Positions 7,735 to 15,099 of a stretch of 19,141 bases of DNA are shown piece by piece. The position numbers and the translations under genes were made by a program. The stretch lies in contig JAJDAI010000865.1 in assembly GCA_029261955.1 (NCBI GenBank), positions 1-19,141 on the forward strand, in the 5' to 3' direction. The notes under the pieces were generated by a model. The model saw nothing but the letters and a program-made list of their open reading frames with translations, did no database searches and was not told the origin of the DNA. This stretch comes from Deltaproteobacteria bacterium. Its GTDB lineage: Bacteria > Myxococcota_A > UBA796 > UBA9615. Numbering within the stretch: position 1 is the first letter of the stretch; each line of letters starts with the position of its first letter.

Positions 7735-8463
7735 ATGACCTCGACCTTCGATGGCGTCGATCTCGGACCGGACGTCGATCTCGATCACCTGGTGTCCCAG
7801 CACCTGGCCGGGGTCGGCGTGGGCTACGCGCAGCGCGAGGATCGGACCCCGCTGGACTGGCTGGAGCGGGCCTGGCGCTTCCTGGAGGAGCACGAGCCCC
7901 TGGCGGCCAAGCGCTTCTCCCGGGCCGTGGCCGGGCAGCTGGGCGGGGCGCACACCGAGTTCGTCCTGCGCTTCTTCGGGGACCTGCCCTTCGCCGATGG
8001 CGGGGATCGGCTGGGGGCGGAGGTGCTGCGCCGGCTCCACTGCTACCCGCCCGACCTGCTCGATCGGACCCCCGGCACCGTCACCGACACGGTGCGCGAG
8101 GGCCTCATCCGTGGCGCGCTCTGCTGGAACGAAGGGCGCGGCCTGTCCCCCGAAGTCGTCGCGATCGCCTGGGACGAGATCGAGGCCGGCCGGGGCCGCG
8201 CGTTGCTCTTCTATGCGGCTCGGCTCGACCCGGAAGGTGCCCGGGCCCGCGTCCCCAGCTTGCTGCCCCGCTACCCGGACGCCAGCGCAACCTTCCTGCG
8301 GATCTTGCTGGGCCTGGGCGAGACCGCGGAGGGCGCGATCGAGCTGCTGCTGGCCCACGCCGATCACGCCGGCCGCGAGGCCCTCTTCGACGAGCTGCGC
8401 TACCGCCTCCGGGATGAGCCCGCCCGGCTCGATGCCTTGCTGGCCCTGGAGCCGGCTCGCTGA
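7735..8463 (+). CDS. Hypothetical cytoplasmic alpha-helical protein
   Basis: The predicted protein has 242 residues. I do not recognise the family. It has no signal peptide, transmembrane segment or low-complexity linker, in contrast to its neighbours, and looks soluble and mostly helical. Its leucine- and arginine-rich character and several short helix-pair-like segments (for example WLERAWRFLEEHEPLAAKRF and TFLRILLGLGETAEGAIELL) are compatible with a HEAT/TPR-like solenoid, but I cannot show a true repeat. Codon use is typical of the window. It is divergent from the lamin-tail/CotH operon, and 42 bases separate it from the next lipoprotein gene, so it may head a plus-strand unit. Function unknown. 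Confidence 0.7.
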   Translation: MTSTFDGVDLGPDVDLDHLVSQHLAGVGVGYAQREDRTPLDWLERAWRFLEEHEPLAAKRFSRAVAGQLGGAHTEFVLRFFGDLPFADGGDRLGAEVLRRLHCYPPDLLDRTPGTVTDTVREGLIRGALCWNEGRGLSPEVVAIAWDEIEAGRGRALLFYAARLDPEGARARVPSLLPRYPDASATFLRILLGLGETAEGAIELLLAHADHAGREALFDELRYRLRDEPARLDALLALEPAR

Positions 8464-8490
8464 GCGGGGCGCTGGCTCCGATCCCTGTGC

Positions 8491-8496
8491 TACTCC
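8491..8496 (+). promoter_or_regulatory. Weak TG-extended -10-like box (TGCTACTCC)
   Basis: A TGnTA start occurs with TACTCC ending 9 bases before the ATG at 8506. The final T of TAnnnT is lacking, so this is weaker than the other candidates. No Shine-Dalgarno is visible before this ATG. Confidence 0.2.
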
Positions 8497-8505
8497 TGCC
8501 AGTCG

Positions 8506-8937
8506 ATGCGCTGGCTCCTCCTCTTCCTCGTCGGCTGCGTGCCGATCGAACAGGTCACCGACGACGACGACGACGACGCCACGGCGATCGACGACGACGA
8601 CTTCACCGAGCCTGAGGGACCCGCCACCTGGGGCGACGCCTACGCGCTGCTCCGCTTCCGCTGCGGCTGCCACATCAACGACACCGAAGGCGGCCTCACC
8701 GGCTTCCAGGACCCCGATCTGGCCTATGCGAACCTCGTGAACGTGCCGTCCACGGAAGCCCCGCTGGACATCGTCGAGCCGGGCGACGTCGAGCGGAGCT
8801 ACCTCATCTGGAAGGTGCGCGGTCTGCCCTACGGCGTGGGAGGCGAGGGGGACCGCATGCCGCCGACCGGCCTGGCCTTGCGCGACTGGGAGATCGGCCT
8901 GCTCGAGGAGTGGATCGAGCTCGGCGCCCTGCCTTGA
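8506..8937 (+). CDS. Small cytochrome-c-like lipoprotein with atypical CxCH motif
   Basis: The predicted protein has 143 residues. A very short lipoprotein signal MRWLLLFLVGC (Cys11) is followed by an acidic tether (DDDDDD...DDDD). The remaining about 105 residues resemble the small c-type-cytochrome-like domains common in Myxococcota and Planctomycetes: YALLRFRC at the heme site, then GGL, AYANLVNVPS, EPGDVERSYLIWKV, and MPPTG followed by IGLLEEWIELGA. Met118 of MPPTG is in the usual distal-ligand position. The heme motif, however, reads Cys53-Gly54-Cys55-His56, one residue short of CxxCH, and no other Cys is available. Either heme is bound in an unusual way or the domain is heme-free. The family call is by pattern only. 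Confidence 0.7.
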   Translation: MRWLLLFLVGCVPIEQVTDDDDDDATAIDDDDFTEPEGPATWGDAYALLRFRCGCHINDTEGGLTGFQDPDLAYANLVNVPSTEAPLDIVEPGDVERSYLIWKVRGLPYGVGGEGDRMPPTGLALRDWEIGLLEEWIELGALP

Positions 8938-8963
8938 CCCGCCCGATCACACGAACCTCCGTT

Positions 8964-8969
8964 TAGACT
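8964..8969 (+). promoter_or_regulatory. Candidate -10 box (TAGACT) of leaderless promoter
   Basis: TAGACT ends 8 bases before the ATG at 8978. The 40-base gap after the preceding stop has no Shine-Dalgarno. A TTGACC occurs at 8934-8939, but the 24-base spacing is too long for a normal -35/-10 pair. Confidence 0.3.
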
Positions 8970-8977
8970 CCCGGCCT

Positions 8978-11845
8978 ATGCGCGCGATCCTTCTTGCCAC
9001 CCTCGCCCTGGTCGCGTGCAACGACACGACCATCTCGTCCAACAACGAGGCCCCCGAGGTCGTCATCCAGTCGCCGCCCGATGGCTGGGTGCAGCCCGCC
9101 AGCGACCCGCTGGAGCTGCGTGGCCTGGTGCTCGACCGGGGCTCGTCGACCGCCGACCTGCTCGTCGGCTGGTCCTCGTCGCTCGACGGGGTCCTGGCCG
9201 AGGGCAGCCCCGACGGCGACGGCAACACGAGCACGACGCTCACCGACGCGAGCCCGGGCACCCACGTCATCACCCTGACCGGCACGGACGAGTTCGGGGC
9301 CAGCGGCTCGCAGTCCATCGAGGTCACCTTCACCGCCGACCAGAGCCCGAGCTGCTCCATCACCAGCCCGCTCGAGTCGGACACCGTCGACCCCGCGAGC
9401 GCGGTCCTGCTCCAGGGCCAGGTGGGCGACGACCTGACCGATCCCGAGGACCTCCAGATCGACTGGTCCTCCAGCGTCGACGGACAGCTCTCCACCGAGC
9501 CGGCCGACCCCTTCGGCGTCGCCGCGGCCACCGTCACCCTCTCCGCGAACCCGCACACGATCACGCTGACCGTCACCGACGGCGTCGGCCAGATCTGCGA
9601 GGACGCCATCTCCATCGCCACCAACGGCGCCCCGTCCCAGCCGATCGTGCACATCGATCCCGAGCCGCCGTCGATCTTCACCGACCTCGTCGCGGTGGTG
9701 GACGTCGAGTCGGTCGACCCCGAGGGCGGCGCGGTCGCCTACGAGTACAAGTGGACGCTCAACGGCGTCGTGCAGGAGCAGCTCAACGAGCCGACCGTGC
9801 CCGCCAGCGAGCTGGTCCGCGACCAGATCTGGGAGGTCCTCGTCCTGCCCGAAGACGAGCTGGGCACCGCGGGCCTCGCCGGCGCCGACACCACGACCCT
9901 CCCCGACTCGCCACCCGGCGCGCCCACCGTGCTCGTCGAGCCGGCCGAGCCCACCCAGGCCGAAGACCTGGAGTGCGTCGTGGACGTCGCCGCGCTGGAC
10001 CCCGACCCCGGCGACTTCGTCACCTACACCTACGCCTGGGAGGTGGACGGCAGCCCCACCGGCATCATCGGCCCCATCCTGCCCTTCTCCGAGACCGCGC
10101 CCGGCGAGAACTGGACCTGCGTCGTCACCCCGAGCGACGGCACGATGTCCGGGACCACCGGCTCGGACACGGTCAGCGTCAGCGAGAGCTGCACGTCGTT
10201 TCTGGGCACCGGGATCTCCGGGAGCGCGCTCGTGCCCGACCAGGCCGCGATGCGCCTCGGCACCGGCGACTACACGGTCGAGCTGTGGCTCCGCCCGGAC
10301 GGCTTCTCGCACAACGACAGCGACGCGGCGCTGCTCAGCAAGCGCATCGCCGGCAGCGACCAGGGCTGGCACCTGGGCATCACGACGGCCGGGGTGCCCT
10401 TCGTCCACATCTCCATCGGCGCGAACCCCCGGCTCGACGCCGACGAGGCGCTGCCGACCGGCCAGTGGGCCCACGTCGCCCTGGTCTTCGACAGCAGCTC
10501 CGGCATCGCGACCTTCTGGATCGACGGGCAGCCCTCGGGCTCCGCTGCGATGCCCCAGCCCAACGGCGCGGCGACCGCCGAGCTCGCGATCGGGGACGAC
10601 GGGGCCGGCGGCTCCGACCAGGTCTTCGAAGGGCTCATCGACGACGTGCGCATCAGCGACAGCGCTCGCTACAGCATCGCCTTCATCCCCAGCACCGTGC
10701 TCGGCGCCGACGCCAACACCGTCGCGCTCTACGACTTCGAAGAGGGCTCCGGCACGACGGTGCACGACGGCAGCGGCAACGGCTTCAGCGGCTTCATGGC
10801 CGGCGCGACCTTCAGCCAGGACAGCTCCTGCGACCTGGACCTGGCGCCCACCGCGCCCACCGTCTCGCTGGACCTCGACCACCCCGACGACAGCGACGAC
10901 CTGGTGTGCAGCCTCCAGGCGGTCTCGATCGACCCCGAGGGCCTGGCGGTCACCTACGCCGGGCAGTGGTGGGTCGACGGCGCGCCCTCGGGCCTGACCT
11001 TCACGACGTTGCCCGCGACCTTGCCCAACGCGCAGACGGCCGAGGGCGAGCAGTGGACCTGCCACCTGGTCGCCAGCGACGGCAGCCGTTACTCGGACCC
11101 CGGCACCGCCAGCGTCCACGTCGGCTCCTCGCCCGTCTGCAGCTTCTCGGTCAGCGACCCGAGCGTCGACGCCTCGGACCTCTGCTCCTTCGAGGCCCCC
11201 ATCGACGGCCTGCTCCGCATGACCGTGTCGAACCCGGACGGCAGCGCGGACGGCACCTTCACCATCGACATGGGCACCCTGGGCACCACGTACCTGTTCA
11301 CGGGCTTCAAGGAAGAGGCCTACGCCGGGCTCGCGGTCGCGCCCTGGACCGAGCGGGTGGTGGAGATGAACGTCGGCCCGGCGCTGGGCTCCATCGCCCT
11401 CTCCCTGGACTACAGCTCGGACGGCAGCGCGGGCACGGGGCCGGACACGCTGACCCTGGAGTTCGTCTACTTCGACCAGCTGAGCACGGCCTCCGCCACC
11501 GAGATCGGCAGCCACGACGTGCCCTCGGCGCAGTCCACAGACGCCAACTTCCCGGCCACTACGGTCACGGACACCTTGGGCAGCGGCGAGAAGCTGCTGG
11601 TCCAGCTCAACCCCTGCGGCTCGACCGGGGTGGGAGGGCATGGCCTGTACGCATCCAACGACGGCCTGGTCGGCAACGACGGCCTGATGCGCTTCGACAC
11701 CGGCGACCCCGAGGCCTGCTCCGTGCCCTTGCGCTCCATCGACCTGCCAGCCGGCACCTGGACCTTCTCGCTCAACCACGAGGACGACTTCTGGGACGAC
11801 AACACCGGCGACCGCGGCCTCACGCTCTACCGCTACACGCCATGA
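8978..11845 (+). CDS. Large LamG/Ig-like-repeat lipoprotein
   Basis: The predicted protein has 955 residues. The signal MRAILLATLALVAC gives a lipidated Cys14. Residues about 20-125 and 125-215 are Ig/PKD-like beta domains (ending SPGTHVITLTGTDEFG and NPHTITLTVTDGVG). Two further Ig-like units follow (about 220-310 and 310-400; the pattern AWEVDG...GENWTCVVTPSDG). Residues about 405-612 form a LamG/concanavalin-like domain (YTVELWLRPDGF, WAHVALVFDSSSG, FEGLIDDVRIS, ALYDFEEGSG). A fifth Ig-like unit lies at about 620-715, and the last about 240 residues are a Cys-containing beta domain. Such proteins usually bind glycans or matrix polymers; the ligand here is unknown. The stop overlaps the TMEM220-like gene by ATGA, so the two are co-translated. 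Confidence 0.85.
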   Translation: MRAILLATLALVACNDTTISSNNEAPEVVIQSPPDGWVQPASDPLELRGLVLDRGSSTADLLVGWSSSLDGVLAEGSPDGDGNTSTTLTDASPGTHVITLTGTDEFGASGSQSIEVTFTADQSPSCSITSPLESDTVDPASAVLLQGQVGDDLTDPEDLQIDWSSSVDGQLSTEPADPFGVAAATVTLSANPHTITLTVTDGVGQICEDAISIATNGAPSQPIVHIDPEPPSIFTDLVAVVDVESVDPEGGAVAYEYKWTLNGVVQEQLNEPTVPASELVRDQIWEVLVLPEDELGTAGLAGADTTTLPDSPPGAPTVLVEPAEPTQAEDLECVVDVAALDPDPGDFVTYTYAWEVDGSPTGIIGPILPFSETAPGENWTCVVTPSDGTMSGTTGSDTVSVSESCTSFLGTGISGSALVPDQAAMRLGTGDYTVELWLRPDGFSHNDSDAALLSKRIAGSDQGWHLGITTAGVPFVHISIGANPRLDADEALPTGQWAHVALVFDSSSGIATFWIDGQPSGSAAMPQPNGAATAELAIGDDGAGGSDQVFEGLIDDVRISDSARYSIAFIPSTVLGADANTVALYDFEEGSGTTVHDGSGNGFSGFMAGATFSQDSSCDLDLAPTAPTVSLDLDHPDDSDDLVCSLQAVSIDPEGLAVTYAGQWWVDGAPSGLTFTTLPATLPNAQTAEGEQWTCHLVASDGSRYSDPGTASVHVGSSPVCSFSVSDPSVDASDLCSFEAPIDGLLRMTVSNPDGSADGTFTIDMGTLGTTYLFTGFKEEAYAGLAVAPWTERVVEMNVGPALGSIALSLDYSSDGSAGTGPDTLTLEFVYFDQLSTASATEIGSHDVPSAQSTDANFPATTVTDTLGSGEKLLVQLNPCGSTGVGGHGLYASNDGLVGNDGLMRFDTGDPEACSVPLRSIDLPAGTWTFSLNHEDDFWDDNTGDRGLTLYRYTP

Positions 11846-12210
11846 CCATCGCGCACGTCCTCTTCGGCCTGGCCTTCCTCTACTCCGCGGCGGTTCAGTA
11901 CAACGACCCCGACGGGATCTACTGGGGCGCCTGGTACGCGGGCGCCGCGGCGACGGCGCTCGCGGCGGTGCGTCGGCCCCGCACGGCGATGGTGCCGGCG
12001 GCCGTGCTGGGCCTGGGTTCGATCGGGGGGATGCTCGCCATCGCCCTGGGCGGCCTGAGCCCGGTCACGATGGAGCAGCTCTTCGGCGGGCTGGCGATGA
12101 AGACCGACAACGTCGAGCACTGGCGCGAGGGCCTGGGACTGGGGATCGTCGCGGTCTGGATGGTCGTGACCTTCGTCACGGGCATCAAGCGTCGGCCCAG
12201 CGAGGGCTGA
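11842..12210 (+). CDS. TMEM220-family small membrane protein
   Basis: The predicted protein has 122 residues with four predicted transmembrane helices (about 2-20, 27-44, 49-71, 95-114). The hallmark VQYNDPDGIYWGAWY at about 18-32 matches the TMEM220 family, whose signature is VQxNDPDxxxWxxxY after the first helix. The family occurs in bacteria and animals and has no settled biochemical role. The ATG overlaps the preceding lipoprotein stop by 4 bases (ATGA), which fixes the start and suggests coupling. The gene converges on the next one with only 11 bases between stops and no visible terminator hairpin. Family call is confident, function unknown. Confidence 0.85.
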   Translation: MTIAHVLFGLAFLYSAAVQYNDPDGIYWGAWYAGAAATALAAVRRPRTAMVPAAVLGLGSIGGMLAIALGGLSPVTMEQLFGGLAMKTDNVEHWREGLGLGIVAVWMVVTFVTGIKRRPSEG

Positions 12211-12221
12211 GTCCTCGGCTC

Positions 12222-12929
12222 CTAGGGAACGGCCACGACGTCCCAGTCGAGCGTGACCTCGCGGCGGCACTTGTCGGTCTCGATGCGGTCGGAGTAGCGC
12301 AGCGCGCGGCGCAGGCGGACGTGCATCCCGTCCACCGTGGCCTCCTGGCCGGAGTAGAGCCAGAGCTCGGTGTCTCCGCGGGAGAACAGGACGGGGATGC
12401 TCGTCACCGAGGCCCAGCAGGCCGTCATGGCCGGTTGGGGTGAGCAGCCGCCCTGCGCGGGCACGCTCGCTTGCCAGCCACCGGGGATCTCGACCGTACG
12501 CCCCGTCGAGGCCTGGGCGAGCAGGTCGCCGTTGGCCGCGAAGAGCGCGCCCTCGTAGTCGTCGAAGGTCTCGTTGAAGCCGCGCGATGCGTAGGCCGAC
12601 AGGCCGGACATCCCCGCCAGGGCGACGTAGTCCACGGCCATCGCCTGTCCTCGCAGGAGGACCTCGGTGCCTTCGGCGTCGTCGGCGGTGAAGGTGCCCC
12701 CGAGCCCGTCCGGGTCGGCGGCGAAGGTGCCGTTCAGCGGGCCGACGAGGGCCGAGTCCTGGGCGGTGTGCAGGAAGAGCGGGTCGCCGAGCGTCGGCAG
12801 CTCGCAGGCGGGCGGGATGGGCAGGTCGAGGCCGGCGCTGTCGTCGTCGTCTGCGGTGGCGTCGTCGTCGTCGACCGCAGGACACCCCGCAAGGAGCAGG
12901 AGCCAGACCGGCAGGGACAGCTTCGTCAT
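12222..12929 (-). CDS. Lipoprotein of unknown function with Asp tether
   Basis: The predicted protein has 235 residues. The lipoprotein signal MTKLSLPVWLLLLAGC (Cys16) is followed by a short AVDDDDATADDDDSAG tether. The globular part (about 36-235) looks beta-rich, with four further cysteines and no family I recognise. Its start shares one base with the DUF885 stop (TGATG), so it is the second gene of that operon and probably made at a set ratio to the hydrolase. It could be a partner or substrate-handling factor for the DUF885 protein, but this rests only on gene order. Confidence 0.8.
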   Translation of the reverse strand: MTKLSLPVWLLLLAGCPAVDDDDATADDDDSAGLDLPIPPACELPTLGDPLFLHTAQDSALVGPLNGTFAADPDGLGGTFTADDAEGTEVLLRGQAMAVDYVALAGMSGLSAYASRGFNETFDDYEGALFAANGDLLAQASTGRTVEIPGGWQASVPAQGGCSPQPAMTACWASVTSIPVLFSRGDTELWLYSGQEATVDGMHVRLRRALRYSDRIETDKCRREVTLDWDVVAVP

Positions 12930-14716
12930 CAGATCCCCTCGCGCACCCAGAGCTCCACCCGCTCGCGCAGCAGCGGCAGCGGCAAGGCGCCGGACTCCAG
13001 CACGACGTCGTGAAAGGTGCGCAGGTCGAAGGCCATGCCGAGCTTCTTCTCGGCCTCGCGGCGCAGCGCCAGGATCTCCAACTGGCCCACCTTGTAGGCC
13101 AGCGCCTGGCCCGGCGTGTTGATGTAGCGGTCGACCTCGTTGTCGATGTTGTTGAGCGCCAGCGGCGTGTTGGCGACCAGGAAGTCGATGGCCTGCTGCC
13201 GGCTCCAGCCGAAGCTGTGGATGCCCGTGTCCACCACCAGCCGGGCCGCTCGCCAGGAGTCGAAGGACAGCATGCCGAGGCGGTCCAGGTCGCCCGAGTA
13301 CAGGCCCAGCTCGTCGCTCAGCCGCTCGGTGTAGAGCGCCCAGCCCTCCACGAAGGCGGTCCAGCCACCGTGCTTGAGGAAGGCCGGGGCCTCGGCCAGC
13401 TCCTGGGACAGCGAGCGCTCCAGGTGGTGGCCCGGGATCGCCTCGTGAAAGGCCAGGACCTCGGCCTCGAAGCGCGGCCGGGTCTCAGGCGCGTGCGTGT
13501 TGACGAAGTACTCGCCCGGCTTGCCGCCGTTGGGGTGGGCACCGCTGTAGTAGGCGATGGTCGTGTAGGGCGCCTCGTGGGCGGGGATGGGGCGGACGAG
13601 GCACTCGGCCTGGGGGAGGCGGCCGAAGGCCTGGTCCATCACCGCCTTCGCGCGGGCGAGCGCGTCCCTCGCGGCGGCCTCGACCTGCTCCGCCGTCTCG
13701 AAGCGCAGGCTGGGGTCGCTGCGGAGCCTCTGGAAGATCGTCGCCAGCTCCGCGGTCTGCAGCGCCCGCTGGCCGATGACCTGGAACTCGGCGTGGATGA
13801 ACGCGAGCTGCTCCAGGCCGAGCTGGTGCAGCTCCTCGGGCGAGCGGTCCAGCGTCGTGTAGTGCCGGACGAGCGCGGCGTAGCAGTCGTTCCCGCCGGG
13901 CAGGTGGGTCAGCCCTGCGCGGTCGTCGGGCCGCGCGACCGGGTGCAGCTCGTACTGCAGCGCGTCGGTGTAGCGGAGCAGGGCCGGGAGGATCTGGTCC
14001 TCAGCGATCGCGCGGGCCAGCGGCCGCGTCGCCTCGACCAGCGCGGGCTGCCCCTCCAGCTTCAGCAGCGGCAGCTCGTCCACCCCGCGGGCCAGGGTTT
14101 CGCGGCTCTGCTCGACCGTGCGGCGGATGGTCTCGGCGATGCCGACCCGACCCGCGGCCTGGCCCGCGCGCAGGTTCAGCGTCTGCTGGTCCACCCAGCC
14201 CGCGACCTCGCCCAGGCGCGCGAGCAGCGCGTCGGCGTCGGCCTGGGTCTTCAGCTCATGCAGCTCCGGCAGGCGCCCCAGCTCCACCAGGGGGTTGCGG
14301 CGCGAGGACACCGCCCAGTCCCAGGTCCGGCAGACCGAGCGGTCGAGGTGGCTCTTGAGGTTCAGCCGCAGCAGCCGCAGCGCCCGGTTGTCGCCCGCGG
14401 AGAGGGCGCCCGCGTCCATCGCCAGCGCGCGGGCGTAGAAGCTGGAGCGCGTCTGGAGCTCGCGGGCCCAGGCCTCCGGGCTGTTGTCCTCCATGCGGTC
14501 GTCGTGCTGGTGCAGACCCAGCTCGCTCGCCCAGCGCGGCGAGCTCCACATCGTCCACGACCAGTGGTCCACCAGCAGCTCGGCGAGCGCGGGGTCGGTG
14601 ATGGACGCGGCGGCGCCGAGGGGGTCGGCGGGGGCGTCCTCAGCTTCCTCGATGGGGTCAGGCGCGGCGGTCGAGACGCCGGGGACGAGCAGGAGCAGCA
14701 GGAGCAGTCGGTGCAT
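12929..14716 (-). CDS. Exported DUF885-family metallohydrolase-like protein
   Basis: The predicted protein has 595 residues. The start at 14716 gives a signal peptide MHRLLLLLLLVPGVSTAAPD. The body matches DUF885: HEAIPGHH at 424-431 (HExxPGHH, gluzincin-like), FVEGWALYTE at about 455, and the C-terminal PGQALAYKVGQLEI..R.A...LG..FD...FHD pattern. Length is usual for the family. Members are predicted zinc peptidases or hydrolases of the periplasm; the substrate is unknown. The same frame stays open upstream to 14995, but that part encodes a Fic-type winged helix unlike any DUF885 N-terminus, and TAAGCT ends 5 bases before the ATG at 14716, so I prefer the short start. A small lipoprotein gene follows with a 1-base overlap. 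Confidence 0.88.
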   Translation of the reverse strand: MHRLLLLLLLVPGVSTAAPDPIEEAEDAPADPLGAAASITDPALAELLVDHWSWTMWSSPRWASELGLHQHDDRMEDNSPEAWARELQTRSSFYARALAMDAGALSAGDNRALRLLRLNLKSHLDRSVCRTWDWAVSSRRNPLVELGRLPELHELKTQADADALLARLGEVAGWVDQQTLNLRAGQAAGRVGIAETIRRTVEQSRETLARGVDELPLLKLEGQPALVEATRPLARAIAEDQILPALLRYTDALQYELHPVARPDDRAGLTHLPGGNDCYAALVRHYTTLDRSPEELHQLGLEQLAFIHAEFQVIGQRALQTAELATIFQRLRSDPSLRFETAEQVEAAARDALARAKAVMDQAFGRLPQAECLVRPIPAHEAPYTTIAYYSGAHPNGGKPGEYFVNTHAPETRPRFEAEVLAFHEAIPGHHLERSLSQELAEAPAFLKHGGWTAFVEGWALYTERLSDELGLYSGDLDRLGMLSFDSWRAARLVVDTGIHSFGWSRQQAIDFLVANTPLALNNIDNEVDRYINTPGQALAYKVGQLEILALRREAEKKLGMAFDLRTFHDVVLESGALPLPLLRERVELWVREGI

Positions 14717-14721
14717 GGCGG

Positions 14722-14727
14722 AGCTTA
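14722..14727 (-). promoter_or_regulatory. Candidate -10 box (TAAGCT) before DUF885 gene
   Basis: TAAGCT ends 5 bases before the ATG at 14716 and no Shine-Dalgarno is present. This would give a leaderless mRNA and supports the internal start over the longer open frame. Confidence 0.3.
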
Positions 14728-14802
14728 GGGCGGGGGCGCGCGGAACGGCCACTTGGGCCGAGTTGGGGAAGCCTGCACGGCCTGACGAGAAGCGATCCGG
14801 CG

Positions 14803-15082
14803 TCGGCGCGTCGAGCAGGTCGATCGCAGCGGCAGCGCGGTAGACGGTCGGCTGACTCGTCCCCGGCACCGGTTCGACGATCCCGCGCGCAACGAGCTGC
14901 GCGAGCGCCTGGCTCGCGGTAGGCGCTGAGACCCCGAGGCGCCGCCGCAGCCAGGGGCCCGTGACCACGGGCTGCTCGAGGAGAACGTCCGGCATGCGCC
15001 GTGCCGTGGGCTGCTGGACCTGCTCGAGCTCCTCGGCGTCGAGTGGATCCGCAGCGCGCCGTCGCGGCCATCGAGCGTCAAG
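14803..15082 (-). pseudogene. Remnant of Fic-family protein: C-terminal winged helix only
   Basis: Between the TGA at 15083-15085 and about 14803 the minus frame encodes ARRMPDVLLEQPVVTG, then a helix-turn-helix LGVSAPTASQALAQLVARGI, then VEPVPGTSQPTVYRAAAAIDLL. This is the pattern of the winged helix that ends many Fic/DOC AMP-transferases (Lf.qP.vt...LgvS.pTA...i..L...GIl.e.tG...r.y....yldlL). The Fic catalytic domain (HPFxxGNGR) is absent from all the surrounding sequence, and the pRiA4b-like gene ends 17 bases upstream. The frame then runs on into the DUF885 gene without a stop. It is either a decayed gene remnant or a small regulator starting at the ATG at 14995. Homology is by pattern recall. 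Confidence 0.5.
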
Positions 15083-15099
15083 TCACGGCCGCCGTCGCC

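Noticed and set aside
8934..8939. TTGACC as -35 for the gene at 8978
   Set aside because: The 24-base spacing to TAGACT is too long for a standard promoter, and the hexamer overlaps the previous stop codon.
8963..11779. 938-codon minus-strand open frame opposite the LamG lipoprotein
   Set aside because: Shadow frame with Val/Gly/Asp/Arg bias and no recognisable domain.
9016..11841. Long plus-strand frame reading into the TMEM220 gene from upstream
   Set aside because: The part before 11842 is an Arg/His-rich shadow of the lipoprotein gene; only the last 122 codons are real.
12211..12221. Bidirectional terminator between the convergent genes
   Set aside because: The 11-base gap has no hairpin and no T-tract.
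13010..14728. 572-codon plus-strand open frame opposite DUF885
   Set aside because: Shadow frame; DUF885 motifs including HEAIPGHH and EGWALY are on the minus strand.
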